Positions 34,550 through 43,786 of a DNA stretch of 64,000 bases are shown piece by piece. The first letter of the stretch is position 1. Each line of letters begins with the position of its first letter. The position numbers and the translations under genes are program-made. Source of the stretch: Pseudomonadota bacterium (GTDB lineage Bacteria > Desulfobacterota > Binatia > Binatales > Binataceae); contig JAJPHZ010000034.1 in assembly GCA_021325025.1 (NCBI GenBank), forward strand, positions 36,275-100,274, read 5' to 3'. The notes under the pieces are model-generated. The model made no database searches. It was not told the origin of the DNA and saw only the letters and a list, made by a program, of their open reading frames with translations.

Positions 34550-35261
34550 TTGGCTGCTCCTGAGGATTACGTCTCATGGATGAACCAGCATCGCGGGTTC
34601 AATCCTCGCGCGCAACAAAGTTCGAATGCGCTGTCGGATTTTATACTTTCCGACCTTCGGCGGGTATCGAAAGAAATTGATTTAAGCCTGGCGTCCGGAT
34701 TCCTTCACGGCGAGGAAGAATGCCGAGGTTCACACCAAAGTCATAAGTCGTAATGTCGACCTGGTCCTACACACCGGTGACACCGGACCGGGACTATCTG
34801 TGCTCGTGTCTGTCGAGAGCAAGACCATCATGGCTGCACACGGCAAGACACGAAAAAACCGGTTTGGAGACTTGATTGCGTACTCTAATCATATGCATAA
34901 CCACAGACGCGACTGCATTGCAGCCGGCCTTGTGGTGATTAATCTGTCGCCGACGTACGAGAACCCAGATCCGTTTGCGAAAGGCCTTAGACGTCCAAAG
35001 TTCGATATGCTCAAGGTGGTTGCCGATACAGTCCGCGTATTTGCCACTCCACCGCTGAGGACCAGCCCGGACGAACCGTCGGACCAGCTCGAGGCTTTAG
35101 CGGTGATTGTTGTCGATTATGACGGCAGGAAGGTCTCGAAACTGGTGGTAGAACCGCCTGCCCCGCAGCCTCAGCAACCTATCTACTACACCAATTTCAT
35201 AAAGCGCATCGCGGACCTTTATAAAGCCCGCTTCATCCAACCGACAATGCGGACTGATTGA
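34550..35261 (+). pseudogene. Probable type II restriction endonuclease, frameshifted
   Basis: Two overlapping frames together read as one protein. Frame one (TTG 34550, APEDYVSWMNQHRGFNPRAQ to ASGFLHGEEE) runs to about 34718. The other continues AEVHTKVISRNVDLVLHTGD, then VLVSVESKTIMAAHGKTRKN, to 35261. The break lies at about 34713-34722. Asp followed by VESKT resembles the PD-(D/E)xK nuclease core. A second break may lie near 34550, since an ATG frame (34516) ends there. The adjacent convergent methyltransferase supports a restriction role. Bases are visibly richer in A/T than neighbours. A sequencing error could mimic the frameshift. Confidence 0.6.
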
Positions 35262-36084
35262 ATAAGTCGATGAGCTCATGTTCGAGGCGGATCTTGGCCT
35301 TTTTGACGTACGACGGTTCGACCTCGACGCCGATGCTGCTCCGGCCACACCGCGCAGCCGCTAGCAGGGTGGTTGCCGTGCCCATAAATGGATCGAGCAC
35401 TGTATCGCCGACAAAGGAGAACATGCGAACCAACCGGTACGCCAGCTCTTCGGGAAACGGGGCTGGATGTTGACGAGTCGAAGCGCCATTCAGCGTCCAC
35501 ACTTGCTGGAACCACACCTGGTACTCCTTCTTCGTGAGGCGGGAAGCCTCTCGCTGCTGCTCTGTTGGTTGGCGGTAGCCTCCCCCTTTTCGCAGCATAA
35601 GGATGAACTCTACGTCGTTCTTGAAAATCGCGTTCGGCTCGTAGGGCTTGCCGAGAAAGCCTGAGCCATTTTCCACCTCGTAATTCGCGTTCGCGATCTT
35701 GTGCCAGAAGATAGGAGTGAGATTGTCGAATCCTATTTTTCTTGCCCGGACGATTATGTCAGCGTGCAGGGGCATGACCATATGACGGCCGTGCTTACGG
35801 CGCGAAAGACAAACATCGCCCACCACGCAAACCAAGCGCCCTCCTGGAACGAGCGCACGGAAGCAATGGCGCCAGACCTTTTCAAGTTCATCATGAAAGC
35901 GCTCGTAATTGGTCACCATGCCCAACTGCCGCTCGTGTGGCGGATATTGCTTGAGAGTCCAATAGGGCGGAGAGGTCAGAACCAGATGCACCGATTCGTC
36001 GCCAATCCAGTCCAGCTCTCTTGCGTCGCCCTGATAGATGCGGTGGGTTGTTGACCCCACTTGTAACACGGCGGTCGGCTGCAT
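35233..36084 (-). CDS. DNA methyltransferase, beta-class, N4-cytosine type
   Basis: The 283-residue protein has the catalytic motif IV LTSPPYWTLKQY near residue 35 and the SAM-binding motif I TVLDPFMGTATTLLAAARCG near residue 235, so the order is IV then I, as in beta-class enzymes. TSPPY, rather than NPPY or DPPY, points to N4-cytosine methylation. Its 3' end overlaps that of the frameshifted nuclease gene by 29 bp, tail to tail. Together they look like a type II restriction-modification pair. The recognition sequence cannot be read. Confidence 0.88.
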   Translation of the reverse strand: MQPTAVLQVGSTTHRIYQGDARELDWIGDESVHLVLTSPPYWTLKQYPPHERQLGMVTNYERFHDELEKVWRHCFRALVPGGRLVCVVGDVCLSRRKHGRHMVMPLHADIIVRARKIGFDNLTPIFWHKIANANYEVENGSGFLGKPYEPNAIFKNDVEFILMLRKGGGYRQPTEQQREASRLTKKEYQVWFQQVWTLNGASTRQHPAPFPEELAYRLVRMFSFVGDTVLDPFMGTATTLLAAARCGRSSIGVEVEPSYVKKAKIRLEHELIDLFNQSALSVG

Positions 36085-36241
36085 ATCCCAAATAATAGAA
36101 AACTAAATCAGGACAAGGCAATGTTGGCGTGAACTGTTAACATTCTCTGCGCTACTTCCATCCAAGGTTCATCGGTTGGTGGCGGCCGCTCAGGGGTCGG
36201 CTCGTTCCGAATAATTTCGACAACCTAACAACGCCCGCACG

Positions 36242-37438
36242 TCAATCCGCCACGCAGACGGCGGCGCGGCTGGAGATGGCTACGCCGCGGCGGCCCTGGC
36301 GGATTGCGTTGCGGTCGAAACCGTTGGTGCAGTAACCGATTGAAATACCCGTCGCCGGGTCGCCCCAGCCGATTTGGCCGCCCGCGCCGCCGTGGCCGAA
36401 GGCGGCGGGTGAGTTGGTGCGGCCGAAGCCACGTAGGTTGGCGTTGCCGTCGCCCCCCGCGATTACCACACCCAGGCCGCGATTGGGCGGCAGGCCGAAC
36501 ACTGGGTCGACGTAGCCTTCGGTGCGCACCCGCATCACCTCACGCAAGGTCTCCTGTTTCCAGATGCGCGTGCCGTCGTGCGCTTTGCCCTCCGCCAGCA
36601 ACGCCTGGTAGAACAGCGCCAGGTCGGCGGCGGTCGTGATCGCGCCGCCGCCGGGCACGCCCGCCTCGCGCACCAGCGGCGAATTGAATCCTAAAATCGC
36701 GCTTTCCGTCACCTCGGTTTCCGGCGGCACCGGCAGCCCCATCTTGATCCAATCTTCAGGTTTGAGCGCCTCGCCGACGTAAACCACGTCCGCGACACGG
36801 CCGCTATGCTCGCGTGGAATTCCGACGCGCAACTCCGGCAGTTCCAGCGGCTCGGCGATACGAACCCGCACGAACTCGCGAAAGTCCATCCCGGCAAGCC
36901 GCTCGATGATCTCTGCAATAACCCAGAAGCTGGAAGTCGGATGGTAGGTGTACTTGGCGCCCGGCGGCCATTGCAGACGCCATCGGGCAAAGGCTTCCAG
37001 GCGCTTTGACCGATCCAGCCATCCCTCCTGCGCATAGGGCGCGTCGGGGAAACCGGCGGTGTGAATTAGCAACTGCTCGACCGTAACGACCTCCTTGCCG
37101 TTGGTGCCGAACTCGGGCACATACTGCGCTGCGCGCCGGGAGGGATCGAGCTTACCCTCGCCTATCAGCAGCCACGCCGCCGACGCGATGATCGCTTTGG
37201 TACAGGAGAAGACGATGTACAGCGTGCGGTCGGTGGCGGGCTTCTCCACGCCGCCCTGAACGGCCCGGCCGAAGGTGCGCATCGCGCCGATTTTGCCGCG
37301 GCGCGCGATCGCGATCTGGCACGAGGGCAACAGCCCCTGCGCCACTTCCTGCTGCGCGCGATCGAACAGCGCCTGAACCTTGGCGGGATCAAGCCCGACT
37401 TCAGACGGATGCTGGGCGAAAAAATGTTGTGCCGGCAT
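36242..37438 (-). CDS. Beta-lactamase-fold serine hydrolase (class C/EstB-like)
   Basis: The 398-residue protein has the S-x-x-K motif SCTK near residue 79, a Tyr motif in KYTYHPTSSFW and the third motif HGGAGGQ near residue 354, the three active-site elements of the serine beta-lactamase/esterase fold. There is no signal peptide, so it is probably a cytoplasmic esterase rather than a resistance enzyme. GLDPAKVQALFDRAQ at the N-terminus is typical of the esterase group. Confidence 0.85.
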   Translation of the reverse strand: MPAQHFFAQHPSEVGLDPAKVQALFDRAQQEVAQGLLPSCQIAIARRGKIGAMRTFGRAVQGGVEKPATDRTLYIVFSCTKAIIASAAWLLIGEGKLDPSRRAAQYVPEFGTNGKEVVTVEQLLIHTAGFPDAPYAQEGWLDRSKRLEAFARWRLQWPPGAKYTYHPTSSFWVIAEIIERLAGMDFREFVRVRIAEPLELPELRVGIPREHSGRVADVVYVGEALKPEDWIKMGLPVPPETEVTESAILGFNSPLVREAGVPGGGAITTAADLALFYQALLAEGKAHDGTRIWKQETLREVMRVRTEGYVDPVFGLPPNRGLGVVIAGGDGNANLRGFGRTNSPAAFGHGGAGGQIGWGDPATGISIGYCTNGFDRNAIRQGRRGVAISSRAAVCVAD

Positions 37439-37573
37439 TTGTGCTCCACCTTTTGCGGCCTGCGATGCGCCCGATGGCTCTGGCCCTCAGGCTAGCCCAA
37501 GGCCTTGCCGATGTCATCTTCAAAACCCGGCCGTGGTACTTTCCTCCGCCTCCAAGGGCTGGTAGTAACAGCA

Positions 37574-37614
37574 GGACGAAAGTCCAAACGCCTGACGCTT
37601 CGGCCCCGCCGAAG
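37574..37614 (+). promoter_or_regulatory. Two hairpins in the leader of the gamma-glutamyltransferase gene
   Basis: GGAC-GAAA-GTCC (37574-37585) is a GNRA-capped stem; CTTCGGC-CCC-GCCGAAG (37598-37614) is a perfect 7-bp stem with a 3-nt loop directly before GAGG. The second arm abuts the likely ribosome site. It does not match a riboswitch class I can recall. Confidence 0.35.
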
Positions 37615-37634
37615 AGGTGTGGTTGCGGTTTGTG

Positions 37635-39302
37635 ATGACGATGCGCCGGATCCGGAAGACCAGGTTGTGCCTCAGTCTGTTCCTGTGGCTCGCCATGGCC
37701 GTGGCGCGGCCGGCGGGCGCCGTGCTCGCCAGGCACGGGATGATCGCGGCGGAGCATCCGCTGGCCGCCGATGCGGGTCTGCGGATTTTGAAGGCGGGCG
37801 GCAACGCGATCGACGCAGCCGCCGCCACCGCGTTGGCGGTGGGGGTGGCCAATCCCTCTTCATGCGGGATTGGCGGCGGTGGATTCATGCTGATCTACAT
37901 CGCCAAGACCCGCAAGATTTACGCGCTCGACTATCGCGAAAAAGCCCCCCGCGGCGTCAGCGCCTCGACCTATATCAGAAACGGCAAGCCCGACGAGATG
38001 CTGCTGCGCAACGGCCCGCTGGCGGTGGCCGTTCCGGGCGAGGTCGCGGGACTGGCGGCAGCGCTCAAACGCTTTGGCACGATGAGCTTTTCGCGCGTCG
38101 CGCAGCCGGCGATCGAGATGGCGCGCAACGGCTTTCCCTGCGGCGCGCATCTGGCAAAGGAAATCGCGCACACCGCTGCCGAGCTGGCGCGCGATGAGGG
38201 GCTGAAGGCCGTCTTTCTCCATCCTGACGGCAGCCCGCGCGGCGAGGGCGAGACCATCACCGAATCCGACCTGGCCGCCACGCTGCAGTCGCTGGGCGAC
38301 AATCCGGTTGAGAATTTCTATCACGGCGAACTGGCCGCCAAGATCGCCGCTTTCGTCAAGGAGCGCGGCGGGGTGCTGACTGCCCAGGATCTGGCCGCCT
38401 ACTCGGCCCTATGGCGCACGCCGCTGCACGGTGATTATCGCGGCTACAGCATTTACTCGATGCCGCCGCCATCGGCGGGCGGCGGCATGTTGCTGGAGGC
38501 GCTGGAGATCCTCGAACCGGGCGGCACATCGGCCCTGGGACTCAATTCCCCGCCATACCTGGCGCGCCTGATCGGGACGATGCGCCAGATCTTCATCGAC
38601 CGCGCGACCTTTTACGGCGACCCCGACTTCGTCCGCGTCCCGATCGGATTTCTGCTCTCGCCGGCACGCATCGAGGGCATCCGCCGCAAGGCCTTCGCGG
38701 TCCATCGGCCGCCCGAAGCGGCGCGCGATCAGGGCACCTCACATCTGTGCGTAGTGGACCGCCAGGGCAACATCGTCTCGCTTACCACCACGATTAATAC
38801 GCCATTCGGCGCGCGGCTGATGGTGCCGCACACCGGTATCATCCTTAACGACGAGATGGACGACTTTGCGCTCGGTCCCCAAATCGCCAACGTCTATGGA
38901 CTGCGCGGCGCAAGTCCCAACTCGATCGCACCAGGCAAACGCCCGCTGTCCAGCATGACGCCGACGATCGTGCTCAAAAGCGGCGCACCGGTGCTGACCC
39001 TGGGCGGCTCGGGCGGTCCGACCATCGTCACCGCGACGCTACAGGTGCTACTCAACGTGCTGGATTTCCATCTCAACCCCGAACGGGCCATCCGCTCTCC
39101 GCGCATCCACCATCAGTACTATCCCGCCGCGGTTTTGGTCGAGCAGGCGATGCCGGCGGCGGACCGCGAGGCGCTGGCCGCGATGGGCTTCCAGGTCAAG
39201 ACGCTGCCGATGCTGGGCGACGAGGAGGCGATCCAGATAACCGCCGATGGTTACGACGGCGCGGCCGACCCGCGCAAGGGCGGCGCGGCAATCGGGTATT
39301 AG
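37635..39302 (+). CDS. ggt: Gamma-glutamyltransferase
   Basis: The roughly 555-residue protein has an N-terminal signal peptide (RLCLSLFLWLAMAVARPAGA), AAEHPLAADAGLRILKAGGN and ANPSSCGIGGGGFML typical of Ggt, and the autocleavage Thr in DQGTSHLCVVD that begins the small subunit. Further Ggt motifs are RPLSSMTPTIVL and TLGGSGGPTIVTA. The enzyme cleaves gamma-glutamyl bonds of glutathione in the periplasm. ATG 37635 is favoured; GTG 37617 and ATG 37641 are alternatives. Two hairpins lie in the leader. Confidence 0.93.
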   Translation: MTMRRIRKTRLCLSLFLWLAMAVARPAGAVLARHGMIAAEHPLAADAGLRILKAGGNAIDAAAATALAVGVANPSSCGIGGGGFMLIYIAKTRKIYALDYREKAPRGVSASTYIRNGKPDEMLLRNGPLAVAVPGEVAGLAAALKRFGTMSFSRVAQPAIEMARNGFPCGAHLAKEIAHTAAELARDEGLKAVFLHPDGSPRGEGETITESDLAATLQSLGDNPVENFYHGELAAKIAAFVKERGGVLTAQDLAAYSALWRTPLHGDYRGYSIYSMPPPSAGGGMLLEALEILEPGGTSALGLNSPPYLARLIGTMRQIFIDRATFYGDPDFVRVPIGFLLSPARIEGIRRKAFAVHRPPEAARDQGTSHLCVVDRQGNIVSLTTTINTPFGARLMVPHTGIILNDEMDDFALGPQIANVYGLRGASPNSIAPGKRPLSSMTPTIVLKSGAPVLTLGGSGGPTIVTATLQVLLNVLDFHLNPERAIRSPRIHHQYYPAAVLVEQAMPAADREALAAMGFQVKTLPMLGDEEAIQITADGYDGAADPRKGGAAIGY

Positions 39303-39378
39303 CCGCGTCGCCGGCCTGCGACTGTTTCCCGTGCGTCTGACTACGTCCCTTGCGATCCTATAGACTGACACTCCAGTT

Positions 39379-41106
39379 ATGACGGTAAGCAGCCTTCATG
39401 CCGCGGCGCCGACTGCCGCGCCGGCCGGCCACGACGCCATTGCGGACGGCGGCCTCAGGCGGCGCGAGGCGATCGAGGCGGCCGCGCTCGGCCTGACGGC
39501 GCTGGCGGTGTTCTTCTTCCATCTGGGCAGCTACGGGCTGTGGGAACCCGATGAGGCGCGCTACGCGGAAATCGCGCGCGAGATGCTGGCGGGCGGCAAC
39601 TTCATCGTTCCCCATCTCAACTATGTTCCCTATATCGAGAAGCCGCCGCTGCTGTACTGGACGACCGCACTGGCGTTTCATTTCCTGGGCGTCAACGAGT
39701 TTGCCGCACGCATTGCTCCCGCGCTCAGCGCCCTGCTCGGAGTGGCCGTCACCTGGTGGCTGGGCCGGCGGCTCTTCGGCCATCGCCGCGCCCTGCTCGC
39801 CGCCGCCATCCTGGTCACCAGCCCGCTGTACGCCGCGATGGCGCAGGTGCTGACCACCGACATGGTTCTGACCGCGCTACTTACGGTAGCGTTTTTATGC
39901 TTCTTTTTGCAGTGGCGCGAGGGCCGGCGATGGTGGGTCGCGATGTACCTGGCGATGGCGCTCGCGGTCCTGACCAAGGGTCCGGTGGGCGCGGCGCTGC
40001 CGGTCACCGCCGGCTTTGTGTTCATATGGCGGCGCGGCGAGCTGCGCGGTGCACTCGGGAAATTTCACGCAGCCGCCGGCGCCCTGATCGTCGCCGCGAT
40101 CGCGCTGCCGTGGTTCGCAATCGTGGCGGCCAGACTGCCCGGCTTTTTGGACTTCTACATCGTCGGCGAACATTTCAGGCGCGTCTTTGTCGCCAGCTAT
40201 AGCCATGACGAACCCTTCTACTTCTATCTGCCGGTGATTCTCGCCGGCCTGCTGCCATGGTCGGTGTGCCTGCCATTGCTGCCCTTCGAAGGCACGCGCG
40301 GGCCCGCCCGCTCATGGTGCGCGATCGTGGCCACACTGGTAGTAGCGTTGTTTTCCGCCGCCGATGCCAAACTGATCCCTTACATCCTGCCCGCTGTGCC
40401 GATGCTGGCGCTGCTGCTGGCCGATGCGATCGTCAGCGCGATTGAAAACCGCGCCGCGCACAGTGCCCGGCGCCTCGCGCCGTCGGCCTTCATCGTCGCG
40501 ACAGGCGGCGTGCTATGCGCCGGCGGCGTTGCCGCCATCGCCCTTTTCGCGGCATCCCCATATCTGCGCAATGCCGATGTAATGGTACTGAGGCGGCTGC
40601 TCCCGATTATCGGGACGGTCTTGCTGATCGGCGGCTGCGCATCGTTGGCCACCTTCGTGCGCGGGCGCTTCGCACCCGGCCTGACGCTGGTGGTGGCTAC
40701 TGCCACCGCCGCAATGCTGATCGCCACCTATGGCCGGATCGAAGTGGAATGGCTGCATTCATGGGCGCCGCTGGCCCGCGACCTGGCGGCGCGCGCGCCC
40801 AGTGCCACGCTGATCGACTACCGCCGCTATCCGCAGGCGATACCGTTCTACACGCGCCGGCGCGTGATTCTGGCCAGCCCGTTTCTGAGCGAGCTGCGGT
40901 TTGGCGCCGAGCACAGCGCGGACCGCGAGCGGTTTTTTCCCGCCACTGACGCCCAGTTGCTGGCGTTGTGGACCAAAGATCGCAGCGCCGTGCTGATCAT
41001 CAACGAAGCCGACCTCAGACGACTTGCGCCACAACTCGGACCGACCAGGGTAATCGCCACCCAGGGCCGCAAGCAGGCCGTGGCCCATCAAGGGGAGCCG
41101 GACTGA
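39379..41106 (+). CDS. PMT-family glycosyltransferase (ArnT-like), second copy
   Basis: The 575-residue membrane protein has about 12 hydrophobic segments, the periplasmic motif LWEPDEARYAEIAREM and IEKPPLLYWTT, and a soluble C-terminal domain sharing RRYPQAIPFYTRR and a common ending with the paralog at 24207-25898. It uses a polyprenyl-phosphate sugar donor in the periplasm. The next gene starts 3 bp later (UPF0104 protein), then hpnJ and hpnI, so its acceptor could be a hopanoid rather than lipid A; that is inference. Confidence 0.8.
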   Translation: MTVSSLHAAAPTAAPAGHDAIADGGLRRREAIEAAALGLTALAVFFFHLGSYGLWEPDEARYAEIAREMLAGGNFIVPHLNYVPYIEKPPLLYWTTALAFHFLGVNEFAARIAPALSALLGVAVTWWLGRRLFGHRRALLAAAILVTSPLYAAMAQVLTTDMVLTALLTVAFLCFFLQWREGRRWWVAMYLAMALAVLTKGPVGAALPVTAGFVFIWRRGELRGALGKFHAAAGALIVAAIALPWFAIVAARLPGFLDFYIVGEHFRRVFVASYSHDEPFYFYLPVILAGLLPWSVCLPLLPFEGTRGPARSWCAIVATLVVALFSAADAKLIPYILPAVPMLALLLADAIVSAIENRAAHSARRLAPSAFIVATGGVLCAGGVAAIALFAASPYLRNADVMVLRRLLPIIGTVLLIGGCASLATFVRGRFAPGLTLVVATATAAMLIATYGRIEVEWLHSWAPLARDLAARAPSATLIDYRRYPQAIPFYTRRRVILASPFLSELRFGAEHSADRERFFPATDAQLLALWTKDRSAVLIINEADLRRLAPQLGPTRVIATQGRKQAVAHQGEPD

Positions 41107-41109
41107 AAA

Positions 41110-42114
41110 ATGCCGCTCGCGCCCGCCAAACATCACCAGCCGGCGCCGGCCGAAGCCGCGCCCCCGCGGCGCACCCGCCGCGCAATCGGCAGCTATGTGC
41201 TCCGCGCCATCCTGGGAATCGCGATCCTGAGTTTCGTGCTCAGCCGGGTGAATCTCAAACAATTGGCGCATCTGCTAACCCGCGAACGCCCGGCTTATTT
41301 CCTGGCGGCCACCGCAATTTATGTCGCGGGCCAGATGGTGGCGACGCGCCGATGGCAACTGCTGTCGCGGATGATCGGGATTGCCGGAAGCTACTTCGAG
41401 CATCTGCTGTACTTCTTTATCGGCGCGTTCACCAATCTGTTTGTTCCCGGGCTAGTGGGCGGCGATGCCGCGCGGGCCCTGTACCTAGGCCGACGCCATC
41501 ACGAACTGGGCAAAGCGGTCGCATCGGTGGTGGCCGACCGCGCCTTCGGGCTGGTGGTCTTGATTTGGCTGACCGCGGTGTGTGTAGGAGTCCTCGGGCA
41601 AGGGGTGTTTCCCGCCACCGTGACCACGCCGATTTACGCGATCGGCGCCGTCACTTTGGTGGGCTATCTGGCGATGCCGCTGGCGGCGGCGGTGCAAGGC
41701 TTTCTGCCAAGACGAATCGCGGCCACTATCGGCATTCTTTCGCCCTATCTTCAGGGCCGTATCGCGCTAATCCCGGCACTTGCACTTTCGCTGATTCTTC
41801 ACCTTCTGCAGGTTCTTGCCCAATACGTTCTTGGACTCGGGCTCGGCCTGAGTATCCCGGCGTGGGAGTTTTTGCTGTGCGTTCCCACCACGAACACGCT
41901 GGCCTCGGTTCCGCTCACGTTCAATGGCTTGGGCTTGCGCGAGGGAATTTACGTCGTGCTGTTCGGGATGGCTGGAGCGAACAAGGCAGATGCCGTTGCG
42001 TTGGGCCTGCTGTGGTTCGCCATTACGACCTTCGCCGGCCTGTGCGCATCGGTTGCCTTTGTCATCGCGCCAACGCCGATCGAGCGCCAGAACTCGACCC
42101 GAAACGGTGCCTAA
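41110..42114 (+). CDS. UPF0104/LPG-synthase-type membrane protein (HpnL-like position)
   Basis: The 334-residue protein has about 8 membrane spans and the family motifs FVPGLVGGDAARALYL, VVADRAFGL and VPLTFNGLGLREGIYV. This flippase-like domain occurs in AglD, MprF and the hopanoid-cluster protein HpnL. Its place between a PMT transferase (3 bp upstream) and hpnJ (136 bp downstream) supports a lipid-linked role such as moving a hopanoid or lipid-linked sugar across the membrane. The exact subfamily cannot be decided by eye. Confidence 0.75.
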   Translation: MPLAPAKHHQPAPAEAAPPRRTRRAIGSYVLRAILGIAILSFVLSRVNLKQLAHLLTRERPAYFLAATAIYVAGQMVATRRWQLLSRMIGIAGSYFEHLLYFFIGAFTNLFVPGLVGGDAARALYLGRRHHELGKAVASVVADRAFGLVVLIWLTAVCVGVLGQGVFPATVTTPIYAIGAVTLVGYLAMPLAAAVQGFLPRRIAATIGILSPYLQGRIALIPALALSLILHLLQVLAQYVLGLGLGLSIPAWEFLLCVPTTNTLASVPLTFNGLGLREGIYVVLFGMAGANKADAVALGLLWFAITTFAGLCASVAFVIAPTPIERQNSTRNGA

Positions 42115-42250
42115 CTCGCGCAGAATCTTCGACTCTTTCCCGCCCTGCGGCACGCTGCGGTTTGTTTAACCGGGCAACTAACTTGCCTTGTCCGAACCGG
42201 CTTTGTAATATCTGACTAACCAAGCGGACAGGTGCTGTGAGGGGCGCTGA

Positions 42251-43690
42251 ATGGACGTGATGAAAACCTTGTTCCTGAATCCTCCTTCCTATGAGGACTT
42301 CGATGGCGGCGCAGGTTCGCGCTACCAGGCAACGCGTGAGGTATGGTCGTTCTGGTATCCGACCTGGCTGGCGTATCCGGCCGGAATGATACCGGGCGCC
42401 CGCCTGCTCGACGCTCCGCCGCATGGCTACACCCTGGCTAAGACGGTGGAGGAGGCCAAAAGTTACGACTTTGTCGTAATCCACACCTCGACCCCGTCGC
42501 TGCGGATGGACAGCCGCACGGCTGAGGCGATCAAGGCGGCCAATCCCAACGTGATTATCGCGTTCGTCGGCGGCCATCCCACGGCCGCGCCCGAGGAGAC
42601 GCTCAACATTTCCAAGGCAATCGATATCGCCGGCCGCAAGGAATTCGACTACTCGATGGTGGAAGTGGCGCAGGGCATCGAGTGGAGCAAAATCGGCGGC
42701 ATCAGCTACCGCAAAAACGGCGCGATCCATCACAATCCGGACCGGCCGGTGCTGAGCGGCGAGGAGTTGGATCGTCTGCCCTTCGTCACCGAAGTCTACC
42801 ACCGCGACCTGGATTACCTGCGGTATAACAGCCCCTACTGCCAGTATCCCTACGTGTCGATCTACACGGGGCGCGGATGCCCGGCCAAGTGCACCTTTTG
42901 CCTATGGCCCCAGGTCACCCAGGGCCACAGCTACCGCACCCGCAGCCCGGAGAACGTCTTTGAAGAAGTCGCCGCGATGAAGGCCAGGTTCCCCAAAATG
43001 AAGGAGGTCTTCTTCGACGACGACACCTTCACCGCCGACCCGCCCCGCGCGCGCAAAATCGCTCAACTGCTCAAGCCCTTGGGGTTGACCTGGTCCACCA
43101 ATTCGCGTGCCAATGTCGATTACGAAACCCTGAAGATCCTCAAGGAAGGCGGGCTGCGCCTGTTTGTAGTCGGCTACGAGAGCGGCAACGCCCAGATCCT
43201 GAAGAACATCAAGAAAGGCGTCGGACTGGAGCGCGCCCGGCGCTTCACCCAGGATTGCCACAAACTCGGCATCCTGATTCACGGCACCTTTATCCTGGGA
43301 CTGCCGGGCGAAACCAAACAGACCATCGAGGAGTCGATCCGCTTTGCGCGCGAGATGGATTGCGAGACCATCCAGGTATCGCTCGCTTCGCCCTACCCCG
43401 GCACCGAATTGTTCCGTCAGGTGGCCGAGGCCGGCTATTTGGCGGTCGATCCGCTGCTGGACGAATCGGGCTATCAGCGCTGCACGGTGCAGTATCCGGG
43501 GCTGAGTTCGGACGAAATCTACGCTGCCGTCGAGCGCTTTTACCGCAGCTTCTATTTCCGTCCGCGATACATTTTCAAATCGCTGCGCAAGATGGCGACC
43601 TCGGGCGAGGAATGCAAACGCCTGTTGAGGGAAGGGATGCAGTTTATTTCCACGATGCGTCAAAGGCGCGCCCAAGCGGCCTCAGCCTGA
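42251..43690 (+). CDS. hpnJ: Hopanoid biosynthesis radical SAM protein HpnJ
   Basis: The 479-residue protein has an N-terminal B12-binding-type domain and the radical SAM Cys motif C-x3-C-x2-C in GRGCPAKCTFCLWPQ (near residue 212). The opening LFLNPPSYEDFDGGAGSRYQ and REVWSFWYPTWLAYPAG match HpnJ as I know it. HpnJ is linked to ring contraction of glucosaminyl-bacteriohopanetetrol to the cyclitol ether. hpnI follows 96 bp later; hpnK and hpnG are about 6 kb further on. Confidence 0.9.
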   Translation: MDVMKTLFLNPPSYEDFDGGAGSRYQATREVWSFWYPTWLAYPAGMIPGARLLDAPPHGYTLAKTVEEAKSYDFVVIHTSTPSLRMDSRTAEAIKAANPNVIIAFVGGHPTAAPEETLNISKAIDIAGRKEFDYSMVEVAQGIEWSKIGGISYRKNGAIHHNPDRPVLSGEELDRLPFVTEVYHRDLDYLRYNSPYCQYPYVSIYTGRGCPAKCTFCLWPQVTQGHSYRTRSPENVFEEVAAMKARFPKMKEVFFDDDTFTADPPRARKIAQLLKPLGLTWSTNSRANVDYETLKILKEGGLRLFVVGYESGNAQILKNIKKGVGLERARRFTQDCHKLGILIHGTFILGLPGETKQTIEESIRFAREMDCETIQVSLASPYPGTELFRQVAEAGYLAVDPLLDESGYQRCTVQYPGLSSDEIYAAVERFYRSFYFRPRYIFKSLRKMATSGEECKRLLREGMQFISTMRQRRAQAASA

Positions 43691-43786
43691 GCCGCAGCGA
43701 TGAGGGTCGATGGCGCGGGACTTCCGCCGGTTCGCAATCGACAGTCGCAGGATGTCCGCCGTGGGCCGGCGCGCAGGTGAGTTGCA

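Noticed and set aside
34550..35261. Assignment to a named restriction enzyme family such as XcyI
   Set aside because: I could not recall enough of any family sequence to support a match, so only the generic nuclease core is claimed.
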